The notes beneath the pieces were generated by a model. That model was not told the origin of the DNA and did no database searches. It was given only the letters and a program-made list of their open reading frames with translations. Positions 9,647 to 18,570 of a DNA stretch of 64,000 nucleotides are shown in pieces (position 1 is the first letter of the stretch; each line of letters begins with the position of its first letter). The position numbers and the translations under genes were made by a program. The DNA comes from Pirellulales bacterium (GTDB taxonomy: Bacteria; Planctomycetota; Planctomycetia; Pirellulales; JAEUIK01): contig JAIBBZ010000007.1 in assembly GCA_019694435.1 (NCBI GenBank), forward strand, positions 1 through 64,000. Reading direction: 5' to 3'.

Positions 9647-9776
9647 GAACGACGACGTATTTCGCCACGCGGGCGCGGCGGTTGCTCTCGACGGTGTCGC
9701 GTCACCACGGCTCTCGGCGGACGAGTCGTGCGACGAACGAAGCGAACACCCCCAACACACGAGAGGCGAATCCGCC

Positions 9777-11126
9777 ATGCAGACCGACGGGAAAGCCACG
9801 CGCATCGAGTTGTTGAATTTCTCCACGCCACAGATGCGGGCCTTCCACATGTCGTGGATCGCCTTCTTCCTCTGCTTCTTCGCCTGGTTCGGGATCGCCC
9901 CGCTGATGGCCGTCGTGCGGGAGGAATTCGAGCTGACCAAGCAGCAGGTCGGCTGGTGCATCATCGGATCGGTGAGCGCGACGATCTTTGCACGGCTGCT
10001 CGTCGGTTGGATGTGCGATCACTTTGGGCCGCGGGTGACATATGCCGGGCTGTTGGTCCTAGGGTCGATTCCCGTGATGGCCATTGGGCTGGCCCACGAC
10101 TTCGCGTCGTTCTTCGTGCTGCGCGTCCTGATCGGCTTGATCGGCGCGTCGTTCGTCATTACGCAATACCACACATCGCGAATGTTTGCCACGAACTGCG
10201 TGGGCACGGCCAATGCGATGACGGCCGGCTGGGGCAACCTAGGGGGCGGCGTCACGCAGTTGGCGATGCCGCTGTTGTTATCGTTGCTGGTCGGAACGCT
10301 GGGCTTGACCGTCGCCACGGGATGGCGCGTGGCGATGTTGCTGGTTGGAGTGCTCTGTGCCGCGACCGGCGTAGCGTATTACCTGCTGACGGAAGACACG
10401 CCGGAAGGGAATTTTCGCGAGCTACGGGCGCGGGGCCAACTGCCCATCCACCAGTCTACACGCGGCGCCTGGGGCGAAGCCTGCCGTGACGGCCGCGTGT
10501 GGGCGCTGTTCCTGATCTACGGCGCGTGCTTCGGTATGGAGCTGACGATCGACAATATCGCCGCGCTCTACTTTCTCGATTATTTCGATTATTTCCGCCA
10601 ACTCGATTCGGCCGAGGCCTTGCAGTGGACCGGCCTGATTGCGGCAACATTTGGCGGGATGAACTTGTTCATGCGGGCCGTCGGGGGTTGGATCGCCGAT
10701 CGTTGCGGCCACCGCTGGGGGTTTGCGGGCCGGGTGAAATGGCTCTTCCTGGCGCTCTTCGGCGAGGGCATCTTCCTGATGCTTTTTTCGCAAGCTACGT
10801 CGCTGCTGCTCGCCATTCCGCTGATGGCCGTGTTTGCGATGTTCGTCAAAATGTCCAACGGGGCGACCTATGCGGTCGTGCCCTTCATCAATCGACGCGC
10901 GTTGGGCATCGTCAGCGGGATCGTCGGCGCCGGCGGAAACGCCGGTGCCGTCGCGCTCGGATTCTTGTTCAAGAGTGAGGGGCTCGACTGGCCCACGGCC
11001 CTGTTGATCGCCGGGGCGTCCGTGACGTGCATCTCGTTCGCCAGCTTGACGATCACCCAGCGCGCGACGAGCCACGAACCGGCCGGTGTCGATCGCCCCG
11101 CGGCCGAAGCGGCTTCACTCGCCTAA
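9777..11126 (+). CDS. Nitrate/nitrite MFS transporter (NarK/NasA family)
   Basis: Inner-membrane nitrate uptake protein, 449 aa, with twelve predicted transmembrane helices. The ATG at 9777 was chosen over the open upstream extension because AGAGG lies before it and the translated upstream part is Arg/His-rich without hydrophobic segments. The Major Facilitator fold shows FAWFGIAPLMAVVREEFELT near the start, the loop motif LVGWMCDHFGPRVTY, and the nitrate-signature-like glycine-rich stretches AGWGNLGGGVTQLAMPLL and GIVGAGGNAGAVALGFLF characteristic of NarK/NasA/Nrt transporters. It opens the nitrate operon, with the nitrite reductase gene 33 bases downstream. Confidence 0.92.
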   Translation: MQTDGKATRIELLNFSTPQMRAFHMSWIAFFLCFFAWFGIAPLMAVVREEFELTKQQVGWCIIGSVSATIFARLLVGWMCDHFGPRVTYAGLLVLGSIPVMAIGLAHDFASFFVLRVLIGLIGASFVITQYHTSRMFATNCVGTANAMTAGWGNLGGGVTQLAMPLLLSLLVGTLGLTVATGWRVAMLLVGVLCAATGVAYYLLTEDTPEGNFRELRARGQLPIHQSTRGAWGEACRDGRVWALFLIYGACFGMELTIDNIAALYFLDYFDYFRQLDSAEALQWTGLIAATFGGMNLFMRAVGGWIADRCGHRWGFAGRVKWLFLALFGEGIFLMLFSQATSLLLAIPLMAVFAMFVKMSNGATYAVVPFINRRALGIVSGIVGAGGNAGAVALGFLFKSEGLDWPTALLIAGASVTCISFASLTITQRATSHEPAGVDRPAAEAASLA

Positions 11127-11159
11127 ACACCGGAACGATTCTGCACCCGGAGAAGTTTC

Positions 11160-14100
11160 ATGCCGAGCAACGAAACTTTCGATCGGCCGGCAGTTGTCGT
11201 CATCGGTAACGGCATGGTCGGTCAGCGATTCTGCGAGCGGCTGGTCGAATTCGATTGCGAGCACCGCTACCGGATCGTGACGTTCTGCGAAGAATCACGC
11301 AGCGCCTACGATCGCGTCGGATTAACGTCGTTCTTTGCCCATCATTCGGCGGAGCGGCTGATGCTGGCGCGCCGCGAATGGTATTCCGAACAGGGGATCG
11401 AACTGCACGTCGGCGACCGGGCGGCGACGATCGATCGTCGTGCGCGCGTCGTGACGTCGGATCGGGGCGTCGCGATCCGGTACGAACATGTCGTGCTGGC
11501 AACGGGCTCGCTCCCGTTCGTGCCTCCCATGCCGGGCGTGCAGCTCCCCGGGGTGTTCGTGTACCGGACGATCGAGGACCTCGAAGCCATCATCGCATAT
11601 GCCCGGCGCTCGCGGCGCTGCGCGGTGCTCGGGGGCGGGCTGTTGGGGCTGGAAGCCGCCAAGGCGGCCCTCGACTTGGGTTTGGAGACGCACGTCATCG
11701 AGCGGTCGCCACGCTTGATGCCGCGGCAAATCGACGAGGTGGCGTCTCACATTCTCTGCCGGCAGATCGAGGCACTGGGGGTCCGCGTCTGGTTGAACGC
11801 GGCCACCAGGGCGATCGGCGGATCGAATCTGGTCGAGTGGCTGGAAACCGAGGGCGGTGACCGAATCGACGTTGATATGGTGATCGTTTCGGCCGGGATT
11901 CGCCCGCGCGATGAGCTGGCGCAGAGCGCCGGGCTGGTCGTGGGCGAACGCGGCGGCATCGCGGTAAACGATCGGCTGGAAACGTCCGACGAACGCATCC
12001 TGGCCATCGGCGAATGTGCGCTGCACCGCAACATGATCTATGGCCTGGTCGCGCCAGGCTACGAGATGGCCGAAATCGCGGCCGCCAACCTGACCGGCCA
12101 GCAGCGGCGATTCACCGGCGCTGACCTGTCGACCAAGCTCAAGCTCATGGGCGTCGACGTGGCGAGCTTCGGCGCCCACGACGCGCCGCCCCAGCGGGCG
12201 ACGCCGCTGGTGTTCGAGGATCCGCTCGGGGGCGTCTATCGGAAGCTCTTGTTTTCACCCGACGGGACGCGGTTGCTCGGCGGAATCCTGGTGGGCGACG
12301 CGGCCGATTATGGACGCCTGGCGATGCTCGCCAAGAGCGACGCGCCGCTGCCGTGCCTGCCGGGCGATCTGTTGGCGCCTGCGAAGGCCGGTACGGCCGC
12401 GGTCGGCATCGACGCGTTGCCCGACGCGGCGCAGGTATGCTCGTGCAACAACGTCACCAAAGGGGCGCTGTGCGCGGCCATCCACGACCAGGGGGTCGAT
12501 ACGCTCGCAGCGCTGAAGCAGTGCACGAGGGCCGGCACCGGCTGCGGGGGGTGCGTACCGCTGGTGGCCGACGTACTGGCCAGCGAGCTGAAGAAATCGG
12601 GACGCGTGGTGGTGAATTACCTCTGCGAGCATTTCCCGCTCTCGCGCACCGAGTTGTTTGCCGTCATCAAGGTCAAGGAACTGCGCACGTTCGCACAGGT
12701 GTTGGACGATTGCGGGCGCGGGCTCGGCTGCGAAGTTTGCAAGCCGGCCGTGGCATCGATCCTGGCGAGCCTCTGGAATGAGGATATTCTCGCGCCGGCC
12801 CACCAGACGCTGCAGGACACGAACGACCGCTTTCTGGCCAATTTGCAGCGTGGAGGAACATATTCGGTCGTGCCGCGCGTGCCCGGGGGAGAGATCACGC
12901 CCGACAAGCTGGCGGTGATCGCTCGCGTGGCGAAGAAATACGGACTGTACACCAAGATCACCGGGGGCCAACGGATCGACCTGTTCGGCGCGCCGGTCGA
13001 GCAGCTGCCAAACATCTGGGAGGAGCTGATCGAGGCGGGTTTCGAGAGCGGGCACGCCTATGGCAAGGCCCTACGGACCGTCAAGAGCTGCGTGGGCTCG
13101 ACCTGGTGCCGGTATGGCGTGCAAGACTCGGTGGGCTTCGCCATTCGCGTCGAGCATCGTTACAAGGGGATTCGCGCGCCCCACAAAATCAAGATGGCCG
13201 TCTCCGGTTGTACGCGCGAATGTGCCGAGGCGCAGAGCAAAGACGTGGGGCTGATCGCCACCGAACAGGGATACAACCTGTACGTGTGCGGCAACGGTGG
13301 CGCAAAGCCCCGGCATGCCGATTTGCTGGCGACCGACTTGGACGAGGAAACGGCGCTGCGCTACATCGACCGGTTCTTGATGTACTACATCACGACGGCC
13401 GACAAGCTCACGCGGACCGCCACCTGGCTCGAAAAGCTCGAAGGGGGACTGGCCCACGTCAAAGACGTCGTCGTCCACGACAAACTGAAACTCGCCGACG
13501 AGCTGGAAGCGATGATGGCCCGGCTGGTCGACACTTACGCTTGCGAATGGGCCGCAGTGGTGCGCGATCCGCAGCGCCGCCGAGGATTCCGCCAGTTCGT
13601 CAACTGCGCTGACAGCGAGCCGGTGATCGAGGTCGTCCACGAGCGCGGCCAGACGCGGCCCGCCGATTGGCCCTCCGAAATGGTGTCGCTCGAACAATTC
13701 CGGCTGCTCGACGGGAAGACCCTTGGTGACGCCGGTCGATGCGACGCGCAGCGGTGGGTCACGGTAGGCACGGTCGACGATTTTCCCCGCGATGGCGGAG
13801 CGACGATCAAATACGGCAAATCGCAACTGGCTGTCTTTCACCTGGCGAGCCGGGGCGAGTGGTATGCCACGCAGAACATGTGCCCGCACAAGAAGGCGTT
13901 CGTGCTCTCGCGCGGGATCGTCGGCGACGTCGCCGGCGTGCCGAAAGTGGCTTGCCCGGTGCACAAGAAGACTTTTTCGCTGGACAGCGGCGAGTCGTTG
14001 CAAGGCGAGGAATACAAGCTCCGCACGTTCGCTGCGCGCGTCGTGAACGACGACGTGCAGCTGCTGTTGCCGCCGGAGGAGGAGCTTGATCGGCTGTTGG

Positions 14101-14210
14101 CGACCGAGATTGGCTGCCGCTTGGCGACCGCTTGCGATGCGCGCCCGATGATTCTGTTGAACGGCAGTGCCCAGGTCGCCACGGATTCTGAACTGCAGGA
14201 GGCGACATGA
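11160..14210 (+). CDS. nirBD: Fused assimilatory nitrite reductase NirB-NirD
   Basis: Reduces nitrite to ammonium with NAD(P)H; cytoplasmic, 1016 aa, the sum of a NirB and a NirD. Order of parts: FAD site VVVIGNGMVGQRF (about residue 11), NAD site CAVLGGGLLGLEAAK (about 153), a BFD-like [2Fe-2S] segment with CSCNNVTKGALC and CTRAGTGCGGC (about 425-465), and a second Cys-containing CGRGLGCEVC segment. Then come the siroheme/[4Fe-4S] residues in KSCVGSTWCRYG (about 642) and SGCTRECAEAQSKDVG (about 681). The C-terminal NirD part is a Rieske-type domain with CPHKKAF and CPVHKKTF (about 907-935), so the Cys/His ligands are present. GGAGAAG precedes the ATG. The last four bases overlap the next gene (ATGA). 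Confidence 0.93.
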   Translation: MPSNETFDRPAVVVIGNGMVGQRFCERLVEFDCEHRYRIVTFCEESRSAYDRVGLTSFFAHHSAERLMLARREWYSEQGIELHVGDRAATIDRRARVVTSDRGVAIRYEHVVLATGSLPFVPPMPGVQLPGVFVYRTIEDLEAIIAYARRSRRCAVLGGGLLGLEAAKAALDLGLETHVIERSPRLMPRQIDEVASHILCRQIEALGVRVWLNAATRAIGGSNLVEWLETEGGDRIDVDMVIVSAGIRPRDELAQSAGLVVGERGGIAVNDRLETSDERILAIGECALHRNMIYGLVAPGYEMAEIAAANLTGQQRRFTGADLSTKLKLMGVDVASFGAHDAPPQRATPLVFEDPLGGVYRKLLFSPDGTRLLGGILVGDAADYGRLAMLAKSDAPLPCLPGDLLAPAKAGTAAVGIDALPDAAQVCSCNNVTKGALCAAIHDQGVDTLAALKQCTRAGTGCGGCVPLVADVLASELKKSGRVVVNYLCEHFPLSRTELFAVIKVKELRTFAQVLDDCGRGLGCEVCKPAVASILASLWNEDILAPAHQTLQDTNDRFLANLQRGGTYSVVPRVPGGEITPDKLAVIARVAKKYGLYTKITGGQRIDLFGAPVEQLPNIWEELIEAGFESGHAYGKALRTVKSCVGSTWCRYGVQDSVGFAIRVEHRYKGIRAPHKIKMAVSGCTRECAEAQSKDVGLIATEQGYNLYVCGNGGAKPRHADLLATDLDEETALRYIDRFLMYYITTADKLTRTATWLEKLEGGLAHVKDVVVHDKLKLADELEAMMARLVDTYACEWAAVVRDPQRRRGFRQFVNCADSEPVIEVVHERGQTRPADWPSEMVSLEQFRLLDGKTLGDAGRCDAQRWVTVGTVDDFPRDGGATIKYGKSQLAVFHLASRGEWYATQNMCPHKKAFVLSRGIVGDVAGVPKVACPVHKKTFSLDSGESLQGEEYKLRTFAARVVNDDVQLLLPPEEELDRLLATEIGCRLATACDARPMILLNGSAQVATDSELQEAT

Positions 14211-15985
14211 TCGAGCTATCGGTGATCGATCAGACGGGGCTCCGGGCGGACGATGTACAGCGGCGATCGGACGCGAGCGGTTTGGGTGTCACGTCATTGC
14301 TCGACGCGCTCTTGGCCGAACAACAGAACCTCGCAGCCGTGGAGGTGTTCTCTTGCTGGCACGACGGAGTCGAAGCGGCGGCTTCGACACTGGCGCCGCG
14401 CTATCGGGCGCTGCTGCCCGCCGAGCCTCCGGGGCCGGGCGAGCAATATGCGTTCGAAGTCGATCTTGACCGCTGCTCGGGATGCAAGGCCTGCGTGACT
14501 GCCTGCCACACGCGCAATGGCCTCGACGAACTGGAAGCCTGGCGCGACGTGGGCCTGTTGATCGGCGGCTCGCGCAATGCGCCATTCATGCAGCACGTCA
14601 CGGCCGCGTGCCATCATTGCCTCGACCCGGCCTGCCTCGCGGCCTGCCCGGTGAACGCCTACGAAAAGGACCCGGCCACCGGCATCGTCCGGCATCTCGA
14701 CGATCAATGCTTCGGTTGTCAGTACTGCACCTTGGCCTGTCCGTACGATGTGCCGAAGTACCATGCCGGCAAGGGCATCGTCCGCAAATGTGACATGTGT
14801 TCGCAGCGACTAGCCGTCGGCGAGGCACCGGCCTGCGTGCAGGCCTGTCCACACGAGGCGATCGCCATCCGGATAGTCAACCATGAGCAGGTCATCGAGG
14901 ACACCGAAGCGGCCGTGTTCCTGCCGGCCGCGCCCGATCCCCTGCACACCTATCCGACGACGACATACAAGACGGCCCGGGCGTTTCCGCGCAATCTGTT
15001 GCCGGCCGATTATTGTCGCGTCAATCCGCAGCATGCGCATTGGCCGCTGGTAGTGATGCTGGTGCTGACCCAGATGTCCGTCGGGGCGTTCGTCGTGGGC
15101 CTGATCCATTGGCAACCGGAAGATGCTACCAGGGCGACTCAACTCCGTCCGCTGCATGCGATGAGTTCCCTGGCGTTTGGGCTGTTGGCCCTCTCGGCGA
15201 GTCTGTTTCACCTCGGGCGGCCGCAGTATGCGTTTCGCGCGGTGCTGGGCTTGCGGCACTCCTGGCTGAGCCGCGAGATTCTCGCCTTCGGCGCGTTTGC
15301 CCAGTTGGCTTCTGCCTACGCCGTGGCGCAAGTGGCCGTGTACCTCGGGTATGCCGAGGCCCGACATGCATCGTTGCTGGCCTCTGCCACAAGCACGTTG
15401 GCCAGCCGTGAGATGGGCTGGATCGTGACGGCGAGCGGCGTCGCTGGCGTCCTGTGTTCGGTGATGATCTACGTATTCACACGGCGGGAGTGTTGGTCGG
15501 CGTCTCGCACCTTGGTGCGCTTTGGGCTGACGGCCGCCGTGCTCGGGCTGACCGCTTCCTGGCTCAGCGCGTTGGTGGTCACCTTGTGGACGCCATCGAC
15601 GGCCATGCTGGATCTTGTCCGGCAAAGCGGGCCCGACGTGTGCCGCGCGATCATCGCCTTCGCCTTGCTGAAATTGGTGTGGGAGGCGGCCGTCTTTCGG
15701 CACTTGCTTGGTCGGCGAGTCACGGCGCTGCGGCGCTCGGCCATGATACAAGTGGGAGAGTTATCGAACTTCGCCTTGGCCCGCTTCGCGCTCGGGCTGC
15801 TAGGCGGAGTGGTCATGCCTTGCCTGTTGTTGCGTGCCCTGCCCTCGCTGTCGCCGGCTGACCTGGTGTCGTTCGCGTCTATGTCGGCCTTGTTGTTCTT
15901 GGCCAACCTGGCCGGAGAGTTGTTAGAACGCTACTTGTTCTTCGCTGCGTGCGCGGCTCCACGCATGCCAGGAGGGATTCGCTGA
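14207..15985 (+). CDS. DmsB-DmsC-like fusion: four-cluster Fe-S protein with membrane anchor
   Basis: Predicted electron-transfer and membrane-anchor subunit for the nitrate reductase encoded next, 592 aa. After an N-terminal segment of about 85 residues of unknown role come four ferredoxin-type Cys groups: [11 protein letters not shown] (about 90), [13 protein letters not shown] (about 135), [11 protein letters not shown] (about 167) and CDMC...CVQAC (about 195-212). This is the pattern of DmsB/NrfC-type subunits. From about residue 278 to the end are roughly eight hydrophobic helices resembling DmsC, which takes electrons from quinol in DMSO reductase. DmsB and DmsC are normally separate, so the fusion is notable. 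It is translationally coupled to nirBD (4-base overlap) and to the catalytic gene (1-base overlap). Quinol use is inferred. Confidence 0.85.
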   Translation: MIELSVIDQTGLRADDVQRRSDASGLGVTSLLDALLAEQQNLAAVEVFSCWHDGVEAAASTLAPRYRALLPAEPPGPGEQYAFEVDLDRCSGCKACVTACHTRNGLDELEAWRDVGLLIGGSRNAPFMQHVTAACHHCLDPACLAACPVNAYEKDPATGIVRHLDDQCFGCQYCTLACPYDVPKYHAGKGIVRKCDMCSQRLAVGEAPACVQACPHEAIAIRIVNHEQVIEDTEAAVFLPAAPDPLHTYPTTTYKTARAFPRNLLPADYCRVNPQHAHWPLVVMLVLTQMSVGAFVVGLIHWQPEDATRATQLRPLHAMSSLAFGLLALSASLFHLGRPQYAFRAVLGLRHSWLSREILAFGAFAQLASAYAVAQVAVYLGYAEARHASLLASATSTLASREMGWIVTASGVAGVLCSVMIYVFTRRECWSASRTLVRFGLTAAVLGLTASWLSALVVTLWTPSTAMLDLVRQSGPDVCRAIIAFALLKLVWEAAVFRHLLGRRVTALRRSAMIQVGELSNFALARFALGLLGGVVMPCLLLRALPSLSPADLVSFASMSALLFLANLAGELLERYLFFAACAAPRMPGGIR

Positions 15986-18201
15986 TGTCTGGCTCGCTGG
16001 AAGCTGCGCGCGCGTTGCGATTGCCGACTTTGGTCAATCGAGCGGGCGTCCTCACGAAAGAACTGCTCCTGGAGCCCGCTCGCTTCGGCTTGGGGATGTC
16101 CCCCCGCGGTTTGCAGGCCGACGCGGTGTCGGCGTCGGTGTGCGGGTTCTGCTCGACCGGCTGCTCGTTGAACGTGCATCTGCGCGCCGGGGAAGCCGTG
16201 GGCCTGACGCCGGCGGTCGATTACCCCGTCAATTCGGGCATGGCGTGTCCCAAGGGATGGGAGGCGCTGGCCGTCCTCGATGCTCCTGATCGGGCTACGA
16301 CCCCATTGGTGCGAAATCCCGCCGGACGGCTCGAGCCGGCCAGTTGGGATTCGGCGCTGCGCGTGTTTGTCCAGCGAATGAAGCAGATCCAGGCTCAGCA
16401 TGGACCACACTCCATTGCGTTTCTGAGTACTGGCCAGATCATGACCGAGGAGATGGCGCTGCTGGGAGCCGTGGCCAAGTTCGGCATGGGCATGCTGCAC
16501 GGCGACGGCAATACGCGGCAGTGTATGGCGACGGCCGTCGTGGCTTACAAGCAGGCATTCGGATTCGATGCGCCGCCGTACACCTATGCCGACCTGGAAG
16601 AGTCGGACGTAATCGTGCTGGTGGGAAGCAATCTGGCGATCGCGCATCCGATTCTCTGGAACCGGGTGATGCGCAATCCGCACCGGCCGCAGATCATCGT
16701 TGTCGACCCGCGAGCAACGGAGACCTCGATGGCCGCCACACAACACTTGCCTGTATACCCGAAGTCGGACCTGGCGCTGTTCTACGGAGTTGCACGCCTG
16801 CTCATCGAGCGGGGCTGGGTCGATCGGGAGTTCGTCGATGCGCACACGACGGGCTATGCGGAGTTTGCGGAGTTTGTGCAGCGGTTCACGCTGCCCGAAG
16901 TCGCGGCCGCAACGCATTTGCCTGTCGCGGCCATCGAGCAGTTCACCACGGCAATTCACCGTGGCGAACGGGTGTCGTTCTGGTGGACGATGGGCGTAAA
17001 CCAGAGCCACCAGGCCGTGCGGACCGCGCAGGCCATCATCAATTTGGCGCTGATGACCGGCAACATCGGTCGCGCAGGCACCGGGGCCAATTCGATCACC
17101 GGCCAGTGCAACGCGATGGGCTCGCGCCTGTTCAGCAATACGACGAACCTGTTGGGAGGACACGATTTCGCCGATCCGCAGGAACGGCAAAAGGTGGCCG
17201 GGATTCTGGATATCGAGGAAAGCGTGATTCCGCGCGAGGCGGGCTGGCCGTATCACCGGATCATGGAAGGGATTCTCCGCGGCGAGATCCGAGGTCTGTG
17301 GGTCGTGGCGACGAATCCCGCGCACTCCTGGATCAATCAAGGGCAAGCGCGGGATATTCTCGATCGGCTCGACCTGCTCGTCGTACAGGACATGTACCAC
17401 ACGACGGAGACGGCGCAACGAGCCGATGTGCTGTTGCCGGCGGCCGCATGGGGTGAAAAGGACGGCACATTCATCAATTCCGAACGTCGAATCGGATTGG
17501 CGCGCAAGGTGCGCAAAGCGCCTGGCGAAGCGCTGGCCGACTTTCACATCTTCCGGCTGGTGGCCGACTACTGGGGTTGTGGAGACATGTTTCGCCAGTG
17601 GACGTCGCCCGAACGCGTGTTCGAGCTGCTCAAGCAACTGAGCGCAGACCAGCCTTGCGACATCACGGGCATCGACGGCTATGCTATGCTCGCGTCGCGG
17701 GGAGGCGTGCAGTGGCCGTTTCCAGCCGGCACGCAAGACGAGCGACCCGAGCGGCGACTGTTTGGCGAAGGTCGGTTCTTCACCGCAGACGGCCGGGCAC
17801 GATTCCTGTGCGAACTGCCCAAACCGCTGCCCGAACAACCAGACGACCGGCGACCGTTCATTCTGTTGACGGGTCGTGGATCGGCGGCCCAATGGCACAC
17901 GCAAACGCGCACGGCCAAGTCTGCCATCTTGCGCAAGTTGTACCCGGGCGAACTATACGCGGAAATCAGCCCCCAGGATGCGGGTCGCCTCGCCATTCGC
18001 ACGGGCAGCCAGGTACGGATCGCATCGCAGCGGGGCGAATTGTTGGCCCGCGCGCTGGTCACGCCAGCCGTTCAGCCCGGCCAAGTGTTTTTACCCATGC
18101 ACTACGAGGCGACCAACATGCTGACCGACGCGGTGTTCGACCCGTACTCCCATCAGCCGGCGTACAAAGCCTGCGCGGTGGCGGTCGAGGCGGCGCTGTG
18201 A
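15985..18201 (+). CDS. Molybdopterin nitrate reductase, NasA-like catalytic subunit
   Basis: Reduces nitrate to nitrite at a Mo-bisMGD centre; 738 aa. The ATG at 15985 overlaps the previous TGA and has GGAGGG upstream; the frame is open further left but that part lies within the preceding gene. The N-terminal [4Fe-4S] motif is CGFCSTGC (about residue 53) plus Cys in [11 protein letters not shown] (about 88). Further marks are the [13 protein letters not shown] and [14 protein letters not shown] regions, [40 protein letters not shown], and the C-terminal MopB-binding domain with [16 protein letters not shown] and [13 protein letters not shown]. There is no Tat signal, so it is cytoplasmic, and no C-terminal BFD domain, so electrons must come from a partner, most simply the adjacent Fe-S/membrane protein. 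Confidence 0.9.
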   Translation: MSGSLEAARALRLPTLVNRAGVLTKELLLEPARFGLGMSPRGLQADAVSASVCGFCSTGCSLNVHLRAGEAVGLTPAVDYPVNSGMACPKGWEALAVLDAPDRATTPLVRNPAGRLEPASWDSALRVFVQRMKQIQAQHGPHSIAFLSTGQIMTEEMALLGAVAKFGMGMLHGDGNTRQCMATAVVAYKQAFGFDAPPYTYADLEESDVIVLVGSNLAIAHPILWNRVMRNPHRPQIIVVDPRATETSMAATQHLPVYPKSDLALFYGVARLLIERGWVDREFVDAHTTGYAEFAEFVQRFTLPEVAAATHLPVAAIEQFTTAIHRGERVSFWWTMGVNQSHQAVRTAQAIINLALMTGNIGRAGTGANSITGQCNAMGSRLFSNTTNLLGGHDFADPQERQKVAGILDIEESVIPREAGWPYHRIMEGILRGEIRGLWVVATNPAHSWINQGQARDILDRLDLLVVQDMYHTTETAQRADVLLPAAAWGEKDGTFINSERRIGLARKVRKAPGEALADFHIFRLVADYWGCGDMFRQWTSPERVFELLKQLSADQPCDITGIDGYAMLASRGGVQWPFPAGTQDERPERRLFGEGRFFTADGRARFLCELPKPLPEQPDDRRPFILLTGRGSAAQWHTQTRTAKSAILRKLYPGELYAEISPQDAGRLAIRTGSQVRIASQRGELLARALVTPAVQPGQVFLPMHYEATNMLTDAVFDPYSHQPAYKACAVAVEAAL

Positions 18202-18258
18202 AACTCGGACTGCTGCGACGTTCGTCGCTCTGCGCGGTGTGACCTCCGGTAACTGCGT

Positions 18259-18294
18259 TCGCCTGCGTGGTTGTCTTTCGCCGCGCGCAGGCGA
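18259..18294. terminator. Stem-loop after the nitrate reductase gene
   Basis: A perfect 9-bp inverted repeat (TCGCCTGCG at 18259-18267, CGCAGGCGA at 18286-18294) with an 18-base loop, 57 bases after the stop codon. No T-run follows, so it may be an RNA-stabilising or attenuating structure rather than an intrinsic terminator. Confidence 0.35.
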
Positions 18295-18504
18295 TGATGC
18301 GTGGCGCTACGAACGATTCGAATTGCTGTCACGCCAGCCGCGGGCAGATCGCGGTCACTCGACCCGGAGCATTGAGCCGGATCGTCCGCTTAGGCAAACC
18401 GTACCGCCGTGCTAGTTCGGCAAACCGAAGCAGTTGACTCGCTGATTGCATGTATGGCCTCGGCGCAGGGTGCCGATATTTTCAAGGCCGGTAGAGTTCC
18501 GCGA

Positions 18505-18524
18505 TGCCGGCAGTGAAGCCGGCA
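18505..18524. promoter_or_regulatory. Leader hairpin upstream of the porin gene
   Basis: TGCCGGC (18505-18511) and GCCGGCA (18518-18524) form a perfect 7-bp stem with the hexaloop AGTGAA, 46 bases before the porin ATG. Nitrate-responsive antiterminators of the NasR type act on leader hairpins, but no such regulator is encoded here, so the role is open. Confidence 0.3.
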
Positions 18525-18570
18525 CACGATTGCATAACTTGATCGCAAGCAAGGATGTGGCACGAGATCC

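Larger units (their letters stand above)
9503..9776. promoter_or_regulatory. Divergent control region between kinase and nitrate genes
   Basis: This interval separates the minus-strand two-component pair from the plus-strand nitrate operon and should hold promoters for both. It contains TCCGAA at 9532-9537, 9541-9546 and 9641-9646 and its complement TTCGGA at 9633-9638. I cannot place -35/-10 boxes or a sigma-54 site with confidence. The transporter start at 9777 is preceded by AGAGG, a plausible ribosome-binding site. Confidence 0.5.
18202..18570. other. Intergenic region with two hairpins, between nitrate reductase and porin
   Basis: About 370 bases without a gene. It holds two perfect inverted repeats, listed separately (18259-18294 and 18505-18524). 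The second is just ahead of the porin gene and could lie in its leader. The sequence CAGTTGACT near 18431 resembles a -35 box, but no -10 at proper spacing follows. The porin may therefore have its own promoter or be expressed by read-through. Confidence 0.5.

Noticed and set aside
9547..9776. Sigma-54 promoter upstream of the nitrate transporter
   Set aside because: No TGGCAC...TTGC pair at the required 5-base spacing could be found.
11160..14210. Separate nirB and nirD genes
   Set aside because: One uninterrupted frame runs from the FAD site through the siroheme motifs to the Rieske motifs with no internal stop, and the combined length fits a fusion.
15931..17904. Long minus-strand frame (657 aa) opposite the nitrate reductase
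   Set aside because: It lies entirely antisense to a clear molybdopterin enzyme gene and is His/Arg-rich, as expected for GC-driven shadow frames.
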